A stretch of DNA of 64,000 nucleotides from Ruegeria sp. THAF57 (GCF_903914075.1 NZ_CAIWNQ010000003.1:62001-126000); one strand, 5' to 3'; shown: positions 1 through 9,095, counted from the first letter of the stretch. Notes: generated from the sequence alone by a model not told the origin. A program made the numbers and translations.

Positions 1-161
1 CTCGGTCGCTTGCTTTGGGTGAGGCAGGGTATGTCGACGCAAACCTGCCAAAGCCTTTTGCGGTCACACTTTATTCAAGGATTGGTGACATACCCATCTT
101 TTTACTGCTGGTCGGGGCGTCTACTCTGCTTTGGCGCAACGCTCGGAGAGAGGGCGCGTAA
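1..161 (+). CDS. lnt: Apolipoprotein N-acyltransferase, C-terminal end (partial)
   Basis: Only the last 52 codons lie in the window, read in the frame starting at base 3 and ending at TAA 159-161. The peptide contains the stretch PKPFAVTLYSRIGDIP followed by a hydrophobic segment (FLLLVGASTLL) and a basic tail (WRNARREGA). This is the usual end of Lnt: a conserved TPYxRxGD-like motif, then the last membrane helix. Lnt transfers the third acyl chain to bacterial lipoproteins in the inner membrane. Its place just upstream of metK fits Rhodobacterales. The call rests on a short stretch, so some doubt remains. Confidence 0.8.
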   Translation, partial: RSLALGEAGYVDANLPKPFAVTLYSRIGDIPIFLLLVGASTLLWRNARREGA

Positions 162-168
162 TTTCGGA

Positions 169-197
169 TTGACCCGGTGATTTTGCGGGCGTATCTC
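169..197 (+). promoter_or_regulatory. Predicted metK promoter
   Basis: A -35 like TTGACC (169-174) and a -10 like TATCTC (192-197) are separated by 17 bases. Transcription would start near 204, immediately before the first paired base of the riboswitch at 207-208, so the aptamer would sit at the extreme 5' end of the mRNA. Seen by eye only. Confidence 0.5.
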
Positions 198-207
198 ATC
201 GAATGCC

Positions 208-252
208 TGTCACAACGGCTTCCTGGCGTGATGGGGAAATCTTAATGGAGCA
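208..252 (+). promoter_or_regulatory. SAM/SAH riboswitch controlling metK
   Basis: The stretch from GTCACAACGGCTTCC (209-223) through TGGCGTGA to ATGGAGCA (245-252) matches the SAM/SAH riboswitch described from Rhodobacterales metK leaders. Stem P1 pairs GTCAC (209-213) with GTGAT (228-232), extended by 207-208 with 233-234. The loop GCTTC (218-222) can pair with GGAGC (247-251) to make the H-type pseudoknot. That pairing covers the Shine-Dalgarno GGAG, 8 bases before the metK ATG. In this class ligand binding stabilises the pseudoknot and blocks ribosome binding, so high SAM should lower SAM synthetase production. The match rests on remembered consensus. Confidence 0.9.
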
Positions 253-257
253 CTTTC

Positions 258-1439
258 ATGTCCCGACAGAACTACACTTTCACTTCGGAATCAGTATCCG
301 AAGGGCACCCGGATAAGGTTTGTGACCGGATTTCCGATGCCGTCCTAGACGCTTTTCTGAATGAAGAACCCGAAGCGCGCGTCGCGTGCGAAACCTTTGC
401 CACGACTGACCGCGTTGTCATCGGCGGAGAAGTAGGTCTGTCTGATCAGGAAAAACTGCACGATTACATGGGCCGTATCGACGAGATCGCGCGCGCCTGT
501 ATCAAGGATATCGGCTATGAGCAGGACAAGTTCCACCACGAAACCGTCGAGGTGACGAACCTGCTGCACGAACAATCCGCGCATATCGCGCAGGGTGTTG
601 ATGCCTCGGGCGACAAGGACGAGGGCGCGGGCGATCAGGGGATCATGTTTGGCTACGCCACGACTGAAACTCCTGCGCTGATGCCAGCCCCGATCCAGTA
701 TTCCCACGCGATCCTGCGCCGTCTGGCCGAGGTTCGCAAAAACGGCACCGAGCCCGCGCTGGGCCCGGACGCGAAATCGCAACTGTCCGTCGTGTACCGT
801 GACGGCAAGCCTGTGGGCGTCAGCTCGGTCGTGCTGTCGACACAGCATCTGGATGAGTCGCTGTCCTCTGACGATATCCGCGCGATTGTTGAGCCCTACA
901 TTACCGAAACCCTGCCCGAAGGCTGGCTGTCGACAGAAACCGAGTGGCACGTGAACCCGACCGGTAAGTTCGTGATCGGCGGCCCCGATGGCGATGCGGG
1001 CCTGACCGGGCGCAAAATCATCGTAGACACCTATGGCGGTGCCGCGCCTCATGGCGGCGGTGCGTTCTCGGGCAAAGACCCAACAAAGGTGGATCGTTCG
1101 GCTGCTTACGCCGCACGCTATCTGGCCAAGAACGTGGTGGCTGCGGGTATGGCGGAACGCTGCACGATCCAGCTCAGCTATGCGATTGGCGTGTCCAAAC
1201 CTTTGTCGATCTATGCGGATACGCATGGTACTGGCCAGATTTCGGATGCCGAGATCGAAAAAGCCGTCGGTCAGGTGATGGACCTGACGCCGCGCGGCAT
1301 TCGCCAGCACCTGCAGATGAACAAGCCGATCTACCAGCGCACGGCGGCCTACGGCCATTTCGGTCGTGAACCCGACGCGGATGGCGGTTTCAGTTGGGAA
1401 CGAACCGATCTGGTGGATGCCCTGAAATCGGCTGTCTGA
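258..1439 (+). CDS. metK: S-adenosylmethionine synthetase
   Basis: The 393-residue protein makes S-adenosylmethionine from ATP and methionine in the cytoplasm. Both family signatures are present: [13 protein letters not shown] near residues 122-134, and the glycine-rich [19 protein letters not shown] near 265-285, which holds the triphosphate. The N-terminal [14 protein letters not shown] supplies the ATP-binding histidine and a metal-binding residue. Length is normal for the family. The ATG at 258 is preceded by GGAG at 247-250, the site masked by the riboswitch. It follows lnt and precedes trmB. Confidence 0.98.
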   Translation: MSRQNYTFTSESVSEGHPDKVCDRISDAVLDAFLNEEPEARVACETFATTDRVVIGGEVGLSDQEKLHDYMGRIDEIARACIKDIGYEQDKFHHETVEVTNLLHEQSAHIAQGVDASGDKDEGAGDQGIMFGYATTETPALMPAPIQYSHAILRRLAEVRKNGTEPALGPDAKSQLSVVYRDGKPVGVSSVVLSTQHLDESLSSDDIRAIVEPYITETLPEGWLSTETEWHVNPTGKFVIGGPDGDAGLTGRKIIVDTYGGAAPHGGGAFSGKDPTKVDRSAAYAARYLAKNVVAAGMAERCTIQLSYAIGVSKPLSIYADTHGTGQISDAEIEKAVGQVMDLTPRGIRQHLQMNKPIYQRTAAYGHFGREPDADGGFSWERTDLVDALKSAV

Positions 1440-1454
1440 TTGTTATCCAAAGGT

Positions 1455-1490
1455 GCGCCCTGACGGGCGCGCTCTATTCTGGTGCTTTTT
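1455..1490 (+). terminator. Weak terminator-like hairpin after metK
   Basis: GCGCCC (1455-1460) pairs with GGGCGC (1465-1470) over the loop TGAC. A run of T is seen only at 1486-1490, some 15 bases after the stem, so this may be an inefficient or non-functional terminator. Confidence 0.3.
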
Positions 1491-1565
1491 GAGGGTGGCA
1501 GGTCTGTTGAGTGGACCGGGCCGCCCTCTTGTGTCCGTGGTGTCTGCGCAGTATGGGCTTCGCCC

Positions 1566-2276
1566 ATGAGCAACCAGACGCCCCAACGCCCCCGCAGAAA
1601 CTTTTATGGCCGCTTCAAGGGCAAGACCCTGAAGCCCAGTCAAAAGACTTATCTAAGTGAAGACCTCGAGGCGCTGTCACCCGGCGCGGTCGATTGGGAG
1701 AGTAACCCCGAACGCGCGCCGCTGGATTTGCAGGCGCTGTTTGGCGGACGGGATGTCTGGCTTGAGGTCGGTTTTGGCGGCGGTGAGCATCTGGTGCATC
1801 AGGCTGCCTGCAACCCAGATATCGGCATCATCGGGGCCGAGCCTTACATCAATGGCGTCGCCATGTTGCTGGGCAAGATCCGGCAGGCGGGGGTTGAGAA
1901 TCTTGCCGTTCATCCCGGTGATGCACGTGATCTGTTTGACGTGTTGCCCGAGGCCAGTATCTCGCGCGCCTTCCTTCTCTATCCTGACCCATGGCCCAAA
2001 ACGCGGCACCATCGCCGCCGGTTCGTGACGCCGGAACATCTGGAACCGCTGGCGCGGGTCTTGAAGCCGGGCTCGATTTTTCGGGTGGCGACGGATATTC
2101 CTGATTACGTCCGCCAGACGCTTGAGGAAGTGCCGCGCGCGGGTTTTGAGTGGTTGGCCGAGGGTCCTGCCGATTGGCGTGAGCCTTGGGGCGATTGGAT
2201 TTCCACCCGCTATGAACAGAAAGCTCTGCGTGAAGGCCGCACGCCGCATTACCTGACCTTCCGCCGCAAGGGCTGA
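1566..2276 (+). CDS. trmB: tRNA (guanine-N7)-methyltransferase
   Basis: The 236-residue enzyme methylates N7 of G46 in the tRNA variable loop. Visible motifs are a SAM-binding LEVGFGGGEH (about 66-75), the catalytic LYPDPWPKTRHHRRR region (about 139-153) and the C-terminal TRYEQKALREGR. The start at 1566 (MSNQTPQRPRRNFYGR) fits TrmB length and its conserved N-terminal NFYGR. The frame stays open upstream to 1482, but that extension looks non-coding. The chosen ATG lies at the end of a small hairpin (1553-1567) and has no clear Shine-Dalgarno. It is followed by aroA after 69 bases, probably in the same transcript. Confidence 0.93.
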   Translation: MSNQTPQRPRRNFYGRFKGKTLKPSQKTYLSEDLEALSPGAVDWESNPERAPLDLQALFGGRDVWLEVGFGGGEHLVHQAACNPDIGIIGAEPYINGVAMLLGKIRQAGVENLAVHPGDARDLFDVLPEASISRAFLLYPDPWPKTRHHRRRFVTPEHLEPLARVLKPGSIFRVATDIPDYVRQTLEEVPRAGFEWLAEGPADWREPWGDWISTRYEQKALREGRTPHYLTFRRKG

Positions 2277-2345
2277 TTGTCGCTGGACCATCTGGCCCCA
2301 ATTCGCTAAGCGGCTAAGGCACTGATAGCGAAAACAGGAGCCCCC

Positions 2346-3692
2346 ATGTCCGGACACGGTACGCCCATCCCGATGACCTCGCATCCCTGCGGCCCGTTGA
2401 CCGGTACGGCAGAGGTGCCCGGCGACAAGTCGATCTCGCACCGTTCGCTGATTTTGGGTGCGATGGCGGTGGGTGAGACGAAGATCTCTGGTTTGCTGGA
2501 AGGTGAGGACGTTCTGGACACCGCCAAAGCGATGCGCGCCTTTGGGGCTGAGGTCATGGATCACGGCGGAGGAGAATGGACGGTGCATGGCGTGGGTGTC
2601 GGCGGCTTTGCTGAACCTGATCAGGTGATTGACTGCGGCAACTCTGGCACCGGGGTGCGGCTGATCATGGGCGCGATGGCGACCTGTCCGATCTCGGCCA
2701 CGTTTACCGGCGATGCCAGCCTGAACAAGCGTCCGATGGCCCGAGTGACGGATCCGTTGGCTCTGTTTGGGGCGCAGGCCGTTGGGCGCTCGGGCGGGCG
2801 TTTGCCGATGACCATCGTGGGCGCGGCTGAACCTGTTCCGGTGCGATATGAAGTTCCGGTTCCGTCGGCGCAGGTGAAATCCGCCGTGCTGCTGGCCGGT
2901 CTTAACGCGCCGGGCAAAACCGTGGTGATCGAGAAAGAGGCCACCCGCGACCATTCCGAACGGATGCTGGCCGGGTTTGGCGCGGAAATCACCGTCGAGG
3001 ATACGGATGAAGGGCGGGTGATCACTCTGACCGGGCGCCCCGAATTGAAACCGCAGGTGATTGCCGTGCCGCGTGACCCGTCCAGCGCGGCCTTTCCTGT
3101 TTGTGCCGCGCTGATCACGCCCGGCTCGGATGTGTTGGTGCCGGGCATTGGCCTGAACCCGACCCGCGCAGGACTGTTCACCACGCTGCGCGAGATGGGC
3201 GCGGACCTGACCTATGAAAACGAACGCGAGGAAGGCGGCGAACCGGTCGCTGACCTGCGCGCGAAATACTCGCCTAACATGAAGGGCATCAACGTGCCGC
3301 CGGAACGCGCGGCCTCGATGATCGACGAATATCCAGTGCTGTCCGTGGTTGCCGCGAATGCGACCGGAACGACGATGATGGGCGGCGTGAAAGAGCTGCG
3401 CGTCAAGGAAAGCGACCGGATCGACGCCATGGCCCGCGGGTTGCGCGCCAATGGCGTGACCGTGGAAGAGGGTGACGACTGGTGGTCGGTCGACGGGCTG
3501 GGCATTGGCAATGTCCCCGGCGGTGGTACCTGTGAAAGCTTTCTGGATCACCGCATTGCGATGTCCTTCATGGTGATGGGCATGGGCGCGAAAACGCCGG
3601 TTTCGGTGGATGATGGCGGCCCTATCGCGACCTCGTTCCCGATCTTTGAACCGTTGATGGCGGCGCTGGGTGCCAAGGTGGACCGCACGTGA
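2346..3692 (+). CDS. aroA: 3-phosphoshikimate 1-carboxyvinyltransferase (EPSP synthase), class II
   Basis: The 448-residue enzyme joins phosphoenolpyruvate to shikimate-3-phosphate in aromatic amino acid synthesis. The N-terminal [10 protein letters not shown] (25-34), the [14 protein letters not shown] segment, [14 protein letters not shown], the RAxSMIDEYP block and LRVKESDR are all present and resemble the class II Agrobacterium CP4 enzyme rather than E. coli AroA. In the GNSGTG motif, residue 101 is glycine where CP4 has Ala100. Start ATG 2346 has AGGAG at 2336-2340. The stop overlaps the GTG of cmk by four bases, so the two are translationally coupled. Confidence 0.97.
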   Translation: MSGHGTPIPMTSHPCGPLTGTAEVPGDKSISHRSLILGAMAVGETKISGLLEGEDVLDTAKAMRAFGAEVMDHGGGEWTVHGVGVGGFAEPDQVIDCGNSGTGVRLIMGAMATCPISATFTGDASLNKRPMARVTDPLALFGAQAVGRSGGRLPMTIVGAAEPVPVRYEVPVPSAQVKSAVLLAGLNAPGKTVVIEKEATRDHSERMLAGFGAEITVEDTDEGRVITLTGRPELKPQVIAVPRDPSSAAFPVCAALITPGSDVLVPGIGLNPTRAGLFTTLREMGADLTYENEREEGGEPVADLRAKYSPNMKGINVPPERAASMIDEYPVLSVVAANATGTTMMGGVKELRVKESDRIDAMARGLRANGVTVEEGDDWWSVDGLGIGNVPGGGTCESFLDHRIAMSFMVMGMGAKTPVSVDDGGPIATSFPIFEPLMAALGAKVDRT

Positions 3693-4306
3693 GCTTCACG
3701 GTTGCCATAGACGGGCCAGCGGCGGCGGGGAAAGGCACGATCTCGAAAGGGGTATCCGCTCATTTCGGGTTCGCGCATCTGGACACCGGCCTGCTGTACC
3801 GTGCAGTTGGCCGCAGGACACTGGATGGGATGGAACCGGTCGCAGCCGCTCAGGCTTTGACTGCTGAAGAGTTAGGGCAGGGCGATCTGCGCACCGCCGA
3901 AATCGCGCAGGCCGCGTCAAAAGTGGCTGTGATCCCCGAGGTTCGGTCAGCACTTGTGGACTTTCAGCGCAGTTTCGCAACCCGCCCCGGAGGCGCCGTT
4001 CTGGATGGGCGCGATATCGGAACGGTGATCTGCCCGGACGCCGAGGTGAAGCTGTTTGTTACCGCCAGCGCCGAGGTTCGGGCAGAACGGCGGTATCTGG
4101 AACTTAAGGGCAAAGGATCCGATATGACGCGGGCGCAGGTTCTGGAAGATGTCCGCGAACGCGACGCCCGCGACGCCGAGCGCAGCACGGCCCCTATGAA
4201 ACCTGCGGAGGATGCTGTGCTGCTGGATACGTCGAACCTGAGTATCGATGCCGCGTTGGCCGAGGCGATTGCCATAGTTGAAGACGCCAAACGCAAGGTG
4301 TCCTAG
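3689..4306 (+). CDS. cmk: Cytidylate kinase
   Basis: The 205-residue enzyme phosphorylates CMP and dCMP with ATP. A P-loop GPAAAGKG is at residues 9-16, followed by [10 protein letters not shown], which binds the CMP base, and the [13 protein letters not shown] segment conserved in Cmk. The start is GTG at 3689 inside the end of aroA (GTGA overlap). In most proteobacteria cmk is directly followed by rpsA; here two other genes and about 2.8 kb intervene. Confidence 0.95.
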   Translation: MSFTVAIDGPAAAGKGTISKGVSAHFGFAHLDTGLLYRAVGRRTLDGMEPVAAAQALTAEELGQGDLRTAEIAQAASKVAVIPEVRSALVDFQRSFATRPGGAVLDGRDIGTVICPDAEVKLFVTASAEVRAERRYLELKGKGSDMTRAQVLEDVRERDARDAERSTAPMKPAEDAVLLDTSNLSIDAALAEAIAIVEDAKRKVS

Positions 4307-4412
4307 AACCTTGGCAGCTCTCACGATTTTGGGAACGCTCCTCACCAAGCTTTGTTTGGTCAGACGCCTCAAGGCTGCGTAGGGTGAATTGGTAATCCGC
4401 AGGAGCGATACC

Positions 4413-4928
4413 ATGATCCGATTGACCTTAGCTCTGATTTTTCTGGCCGGAAGTCTGGCTGCGCAAGAAGTCGAGCCACCCATGACCTATGAGCGTCTTG
4501 GGAAGATAATTTTTGCGCTGGATCCTGAAGCGCAACCCCAAGGGCCGGGTTTCCAAATGACTGTCTCGGATGTTTCAGTCTTGGTGATCACGGATATCAA
4601 CGCGGATCGGATGCGTGCGATGGTTTCCATCAGCAGCGCCGCTGATCTGTCGGCCGCGGACCTTCAACGCATGATGCAGGCGAATTTCGACAGCACTCTG
4701 GACGCGCGTTATGCCATCGCCAACGGCACGTTGTGGGCCGCATTTATTCACCCCCTGTCCAAACTGGACAAGGACCAGCTGATTTCGGGGCTGGCCCAGA
4801 CCGTGAATATCGCCAAGACATATGGCACCCTGTATTCAGGTGGTGCCGCCGAGTTCGGAGGGGGCGATAGCCAGGATCTTCAGCGTGAGCTGATTGATGA
4901 ACTGCTGAAGAAGGGCGAGGAAATCTAA
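4413..4928 (+). CDS. Secreted YbjN/CesT-like protein of unknown function
   Basis: The 171-residue protein begins with a clear signal peptide (MIRLTLALIFLAGSLAAQ) and should be periplasmic. The mature part, starting at EVEPPMTYERLGKII, has alternating strands and helices like the YbjN or type III chaperone (CesT) fold, with the pattern YERLGKIIFALDPEAQ...FQMTVSDVSVLVITD and a late MMQANFDSTLDARYAI segment. The fold assignment is from general resemblance, not a motif. ATG 4413 has GCAGGAG in front; a frame opening at 4389 would bury the signal peptide. Function is unknown. It shares a direction with the halogenase gene downstream but is 238 bases from it. Confidence 0.75.
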   Translation: MIRLTLALIFLAGSLAAQEVEPPMTYERLGKIIFALDPEAQPQGPGFQMTVSDVSVLVITDINADRMRAMVSISSAADLSAADLQRMMQANFDSTLDARYAIANGTLWAAFIHPLSKLDKDQLISGLAQTVNIAKTYGTLYSGGAAEFGGGDSQDLQRELIDELLKKGEEI

Positions 4929-5166
4929 TCCATCTAGGGATTTGTGCTATTCGTAACGCTGGGATTGCCAATAGTTGCCAGCCCGCAATAACGGTTGAAA
5001 CCGGGGCATGTTTGATGAATTTCACCGGGATCATAGCGGTGATGGGATGGGGGCATCCTCACGGATTGTCACAGCTTTGAACATGCTGGCAACCAAGGCG
5101 TCCTAGGCCCTAGCGAGGTATCGGAAAGCTGGTATAGTCCCCTGAATATTGAGGGGGGAGAGCTAA

Positions 5167-6852
5167 ATGAATAACCGTTTGCGTAAAATCACTATCGTCG
5201 GCGGCGGCACCGCAGGTTGGATGACCGCGCTGATCCTTGAGATGGTGTTTTCTCGCACGTCAACTCCAAAGGACCGACCGCGTATCTGCCTGATCGAAAG
5301 CCCGAATATTTCGACTGTGGGGGTGGGCGAGGCCACCGTGCCCCGCATGCCGGTTACGCTCCGGCAGGCGGGGATTGCCGAGCGGGACTTTTTCCGCGAG
5401 ACGAACGCGTCGTTCAAACTGGGTGTGAAGTTCTGTAACTGGAACAACGACGCCAAGGGCAATCGCGTCGACTATATGAACCCTTTTGCCCATGGCCAGA
5501 TGCTGGAAGGGTTGGAGGCGGCCGAGTATTTCCTGCGCTTTGGCAATGGGGATCGGGACTTTACGCAGTCTATCTCGCCGCATGACGATCTGGCCCGCCT
5601 GTGTAAAGGCGCGCGGCCACTGGGTGCACCGGAATTCGAACAACGGTTCGGCTTTGCATACCACCTCGACGCGGTGAAGTTCGCTGGGATGCTGACGAAG
5701 GTCTGCACCAAGCGCGGTGTCGAACACATTCAGGATGAGGTCCAGTCGGTCGAGCTGGATGAACAGGGCAATGTCAGCCATCTGATGCTGCAGCGCAAAG
5801 GCCGCCACGATATCGAGATGGTTGTGGATTGCACCGGGTTCCGGGGATTGATTATCAATCAGGCTCTGGGTGAGCCGTTCATGGATTATTCGGACTACCT
5901 GCCCAATGACCGGGCCATGGCCTTGCAGGTCGAACATCCTGACCCCGAAAAGATCGAAAGCGCAACGCGGTCTACGGCACTTGGGGCTGGTTGGACGTGG
6001 CGAGTGCCGTTGTTCAATCGTGTGGGCACGGGCTATGTGTATTCCTCTGCGCACCGCACGGATGATCAAGCGGCGGATGAATACCTTGAATGGCTGGGCG
6101 ACAGCGGCAAAGGATTGACGCCGCGTGTGATCCCAATGCGGGTTGGGCGGGTGCGCAATGCCTGGGTCAAGAACTGCGTGGCCATCGGTTTGTCCGGCGG
6201 ATTTATCGAGCCGTTGGAAAGCACCGCGATTCATATGATCGACCACGCGGTGCGCTGGTTCGCCGAACATCTGCCGACGCAGGCGATCGAACCGTCCTTG
6301 CGGGCGCGGTACAACCGGCAGATGGACAAGCTTTATGACGAGGTGCTCGAATTCATCTGTCTGCACTACCGCTTGGGCAACCGCACGGATGATCAATATT
6401 GGATCGACGCCCGGACCGAGATGAAAATTCCCGACCGGTTAGCCGAGAATCTTGAACTGTGGCAGCACCGCTTGCCGATGCAGCACGATGTTGAGTTCGC
6501 GACGCTGTTTGATCACCGCGTTTACCAGACGGTGCTTTTGGGCAAACAAGTCTACGATACAGGCTATGGCACCGGCATTCGTGATCGGGTGCGGCCTTTA
6601 AAAAAGCCGATCTGGTTCCAGTGGTGGAAGGGCGCGAAAGTAGACCTTGCGCAAATTCTCAAGTCTATGCCGGATCACAAGACTCTTTTGCGTGATATCC
6701 GAGGAGAGTTGGAAAAGCCCGCCTTTGGCAAAGCAGTGGCTGCGAAGCCGACGGTCGCGATGCCGGGTGCGAAACCTGCGCCGGTGGCCGTTCAGAACAT
6801 GCCCAATTTTGCTGAAATCCAAAGCGGCGCAAAGGATTTGCAGTTGTTCTAG
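5167..6852 (+). CDS. Flavin-dependent tryptophan-type halogenase
   Basis: The 561-residue protein belongs to the PrnA/RebH family, which uses FADH2, O2 and halide to chlorinate or brominate an aromatic substrate. An FAD-binding GGGTAGW lies at 12-18. The lysine that forms the halogenating species in PrnA (Lys79) corresponds to Lys84 in ASFKLGVKF, and PrnA Glu346 to Glu351 in FIEPLESTAI. The GWxWxIP halogenase motif is GWTWRVP at 275-281. So the active site looks intact. The last 40 residues are Ala/Pro/Lys rich. A strong GGGGGGAG lies before the ATG. No flavin reductase or biosynthetic partner is in the window, so the substrate is unknown and need not be free tryptophan. Confidence 0.92.
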   Translation: MNNRLRKITIVGGGTAGWMTALILEMVFSRTSTPKDRPRICLIESPNISTVGVGEATVPRMPVTLRQAGIAERDFFRETNASFKLGVKFCNWNNDAKGNRVDYMNPFAHGQMLEGLEAAEYFLRFGNGDRDFTQSISPHDDLARLCKGARPLGAPEFEQRFGFAYHLDAVKFAGMLTKVCTKRGVEHIQDEVQSVELDEQGNVSHLMLQRKGRHDIEMVVDCTGFRGLIINQALGEPFMDYSDYLPNDRAMALQVEHPDPEKIESATRSTALGAGWTWRVPLFNRVGTGYVYSSAHRTDDQAADEYLEWLGDSGKGLTPRVIPMRVGRVRNAWVKNCVAIGLSGGFIEPLESTAIHMIDHAVRWFAEHLPTQAIEPSLRARYNRQMDKLYDEVLEFICLHYRLGNRTDDQYWIDARTEMKIPDRLAENLELWQHRLPMQHDVEFATLFDHRVYQTVLLGKQVYDTGYGTGIRDRVRPLKKPIWFQWWKGAKVDLAQILKSMPDHKTLLRDIRGELEKPAFGKAVAAKPTVAMPGAKPAPVAVQNMPNFAEIQSGAKDLQLF

Positions 6853-6865
6853 ATTTTTCCTGTGA

Positions 6866-6904
6866 GCCGGGCGGTGAAATTCGCCCGGTCGCTGGGCCAT
6901 TTTT
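6866..6904 (+). terminator. Possible terminator after the halogenase gene
   Basis: GCCGGGCG (6866-6873) can pair with CGCCCGGT (6882-6889). A T run (6900-6904) follows only after ten more bases. A better hairpin lies further on at 7022-7043. Confidence 0.3.
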
Positions 6905-6946
6905 CAGCAGGTATTGCAGGTTATGGCGCCTATCGCCCGTTATAAC

Positions 6947-6974
6947 TTGCGGTGCCTTGGCGAACCCGCTATAG
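6947..6974 (+). promoter_or_regulatory. Predicted rpsA promoter
   Basis: TTGCGG (6947-6952) and CTATAG (6969-6974) are spaced by 16 bases. Transcription would begin near 6981 and give an rpsA leader of about 165 bases containing the hairpin at 7022-7043. Identified by eye. Confidence 0.4.
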
Positions 6975-7021
6975 AGCGCGCGTCGACAAGGCGATTTGAG
7001 CCATAAAACAATGAGACGAGC

Positions 7022-7053
7022 AGGGTCGGAAACAACCGGCCCTCTTTGTTTTG
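7022..7053 (+). terminator. Terminator-like hairpin in the rpsA leader
   Basis: AGGGTCGG (7022-7029) pairs with CCGGCCCT (7036-7043) with one G-U pair and a six-base loop, then the T-rich CTTTGTTTTG follows. It has the form of an intrinsic terminator, yet the rpsA start lies 100 bases downstream. It could end upstream transcripts or act as an attenuator for rpsA. Confidence 0.5.
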
Positions 7054-7146
7054 CGGCATATGTCAGGTCGTCTGACCAATCCACTAAGACCGGCGGAGAC
7101 AACCGCTCGGCCAGCAAAAACGTACTGTAAAGGAAAACAACGCCAC

Positions 7147-8823
7147 ATGGCTAACGCATCCATGGAGGAATTCGAAGCCCTCCTTAATGAAAGCTTCGAA
7201 ATGGACACACCCGAAGAGGGTTCTGTTGTCAAAGGCAAGGTTCTGGCGATCGAAGCCGGCCAAGCAATCATCGACGTAGGCTACAAAATGGAAGGCCGCG
7301 TTGATCTGAAAGAATTCGCAAATCCCGGCGAAGCCCCTGAAATCGCTGTAGGTGACGAGGTCGAAGTTTACCTGCGTGCCGCAGAAAACGCCCGTGGCGA
7401 AGCTGTCATCTCGCGCGAGATGGCCCGCCGTGAAGAGGCATGGGACCGTCTGGAAAAAGCATATGCCGACGACCAGCGCGTCGAAGGTGCAATCTTTGGT
7501 CGCGTCAAAGGTGGCTTCACCGTCGATCTGGGTGGCGCAGTTGCGTTCCTGCCCGGTTCGCAGGTTGATGTTCGCCCTGTGCGCGACGCCGGCCCGCTGA
7601 TGGGTCTGAAGCAGCCGTTCCAGATTCTGAAAATGGACCGCCGCCGTGGCAACATCGTTGTGTCGCGTCGCGCAATCCTGGAAGAATCGCGTGCCGAACA
7701 GCGCGCCGAAGTGATCGGCAACCTGTCCGAAGGTCAGACCGTCGAGGGTGTTGTCAAGAACATCACCGAATACGGTGCATTCGTTGACCTGGGCGGCGTT
7801 GACGGCCTGCTGCACGTCACCGACATGGCATGGCGTCGTGTGAACCACCCGTCCGAGATCCTGACGATCGGCGAAACCATCAAGGTTCAGGTCATCAAGA
7901 TCAACAAAGAGACCCACCGCATTAGCTTGGGCATGAAGCAGCTGCAAGAAGATCCGTGGGATCTGGTTGCTGCCAAGTACCCACTGGGCTCGGTTCATCA
8001 GGGTCGCGTCACCAACATCACCGACTACGGCGCGTTCGTCGAGCTGGAAGCCGGTGTCGAAGGTCTGGTGCACGTGTCCGAGATGTCCTGGACCAAGAAA
8101 AACGTCCACCCCGGCAAGATCGTTTCGACCAGCCAGGAAGTCGACGTCATGGTTCTGGAAATCGACGGCGCCAAGCGTCGCGTGTCTCTGGGCCTGAAGC
8201 AGACCATGCGCAACCCGTGGGAAGTGTTTGCAGAAACACACCCCGAGGGCACCGAGGTCGAAGGCGAAGTCAAGAACATCACCGAATTCGGTCTGTTCAT
8301 TGGCCTCGAAGGCGACATCGACGGCATGGTACACCTGTCCGACCTGTCTTGGGACGAGCGTGGCGAAGATGCGATCCAGAACTACCGCAAAGGCGACATG
8401 GTTTCGGCCGTCGTTTCGGAAGTTGATGTCGAGAAAGAGCGTATCTCGCTGTCGATCAAAGCCCTGGGCGGTGACAAGTTCGCCGAAGCCGTGGGCGGCG
8501 TGAAGCGCGGTTCGGTCATCACCGTTGAAGTGACCGCGATCGAAGATGGCGGCATCGAGGTCGAATACGAAGGCATGAAGTCGTTCATCCGTCGTTCCGA
8601 CCTGAGCCGTGACCGCGCAGAGCAGCGCCCCGAGCGTTTCAACACTGGCGACAAGGTCGACGTCCGCGTCACCAATGTCGACAGCAAGACCCGCCGTCTG
8701 GGCCTGTCGATCAAAGCACGCGAGATCGCCGAAGAGAAAGAGGCCGTGGAACAGTACGGTTCTTCCGACTCGGGCGCATCGCTGGGCGACATCCTGGGTG
8801 CAGCGCTGAAGTCCGGCGACTAA
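7147..8823 (+). CDS. rpsA: 30S ribosomal protein S1
   Basis: The 558-residue protein brings mRNA to the 30S subunit. It consists of six S1 (OB-fold) RNA-binding repeats; repeats three to five each carry the pattern NITxxGxFxxL...GLVHVSxxSW, and the first two are more diverged, as in other proteobacteria. The start [13 protein letters not shown] at 7147 fits the family, and AAAGGA lies about 12 bases upstream. The frame stays open to 7051, but that part is leader. A terminator follows directly. The repeated domains leave a long open frame on the opposite strand, which is not a gene. Confidence 0.98.
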   Translation: MANASMEEFEALLNESFEMDTPEEGSVVKGKVLAIEAGQAIIDVGYKMEGRVDLKEFANPGEAPEIAVGDEVEVYLRAAENARGEAVISREMARREEAWDRLEKAYADDQRVEGAIFGRVKGGFTVDLGGAVAFLPGSQVDVRPVRDAGPLMGLKQPFQILKMDRRRGNIVVSRRAILEESRAEQRAEVIGNLSEGQTVEGVVKNITEYGAFVDLGGVDGLLHVTDMAWRRVNHPSEILTIGETIKVQVIKINKETHRISLGMKQLQEDPWDLVAAKYPLGSVHQGRVTNITDYGAFVELEAGVEGLVHVSEMSWTKKNVHPGKIVSTSQEVDVMVLEIDGAKRRVSLGLKQTMRNPWEVFAETHPEGTEVEGEVKNITEFGLFIGLEGDIDGMVHLSDLSWDERGEDAIQNYRKGDMVSAVVSEVDVEKERISLSIKALGGDKFAEAVGGVKRGSVITVEVTAIEDGGIEVEYEGMKSFIRRSDLSRDRAEQRPERFNTGDKVDVRVTNVDSKTRRLGLSIKAREIAEEKEAVEQYGSSDSGASLGDILGAALKSGD

Positions 8824-8852
8824 GCCCCGGCCATCAGCCAAAACCTAATTCA

Positions 8853-8883
8853 CGGCCTCGCGCATATGCGCGGGGCCGTTTTT
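8853..8883 (+). terminator. rpsA intrinsic terminator
   Basis: An 11-pair stem joins CGGCCTCGCGC (8853-8863) to GCGCGGGGCCG (8868-8878) over the loop ATAT, followed by five T (8879-8883). This is a textbook intrinsic terminator. Confidence 0.9.
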
Positions 8884-9095
8884 GTTGCGAATCAATATGT
8901 TCCAAAATTTGCGGTCAGTTTCCGCATCACGCTCTCATTTCCGGTTCATTTCCCTTAAACCGGCAAAAAATCGTGCGAGTTTTCAGTAAAATTAAGGCTT
9001 TGCGCCCAGAGTCAACATTCCCCCAATCAGGGTTTCTTTCTATACTGCCCGGAATGATTGACATGGTTAACCGGTCGCCTGGGAGGGTAGCGCAC

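Noticed and set aside
345-1358. 337-codon open frame opposite metK
   Set aside because: No domain, no start context; MetK on the plus strand is certain.
1677-3551. 624-codon open frame opposite trmB and aroA
   Set aside because: Spans two real genes of the opposite strand and has no domain; frame is an effect of high GC content.
7084-8841. Long open frame (585 codons) on the minus strand opposite rpsA
   Set aside because: It mirrors the S1 repeats, has no recognisable domain or ribosome site, and is explained by codon bias of the plus-strand gene.
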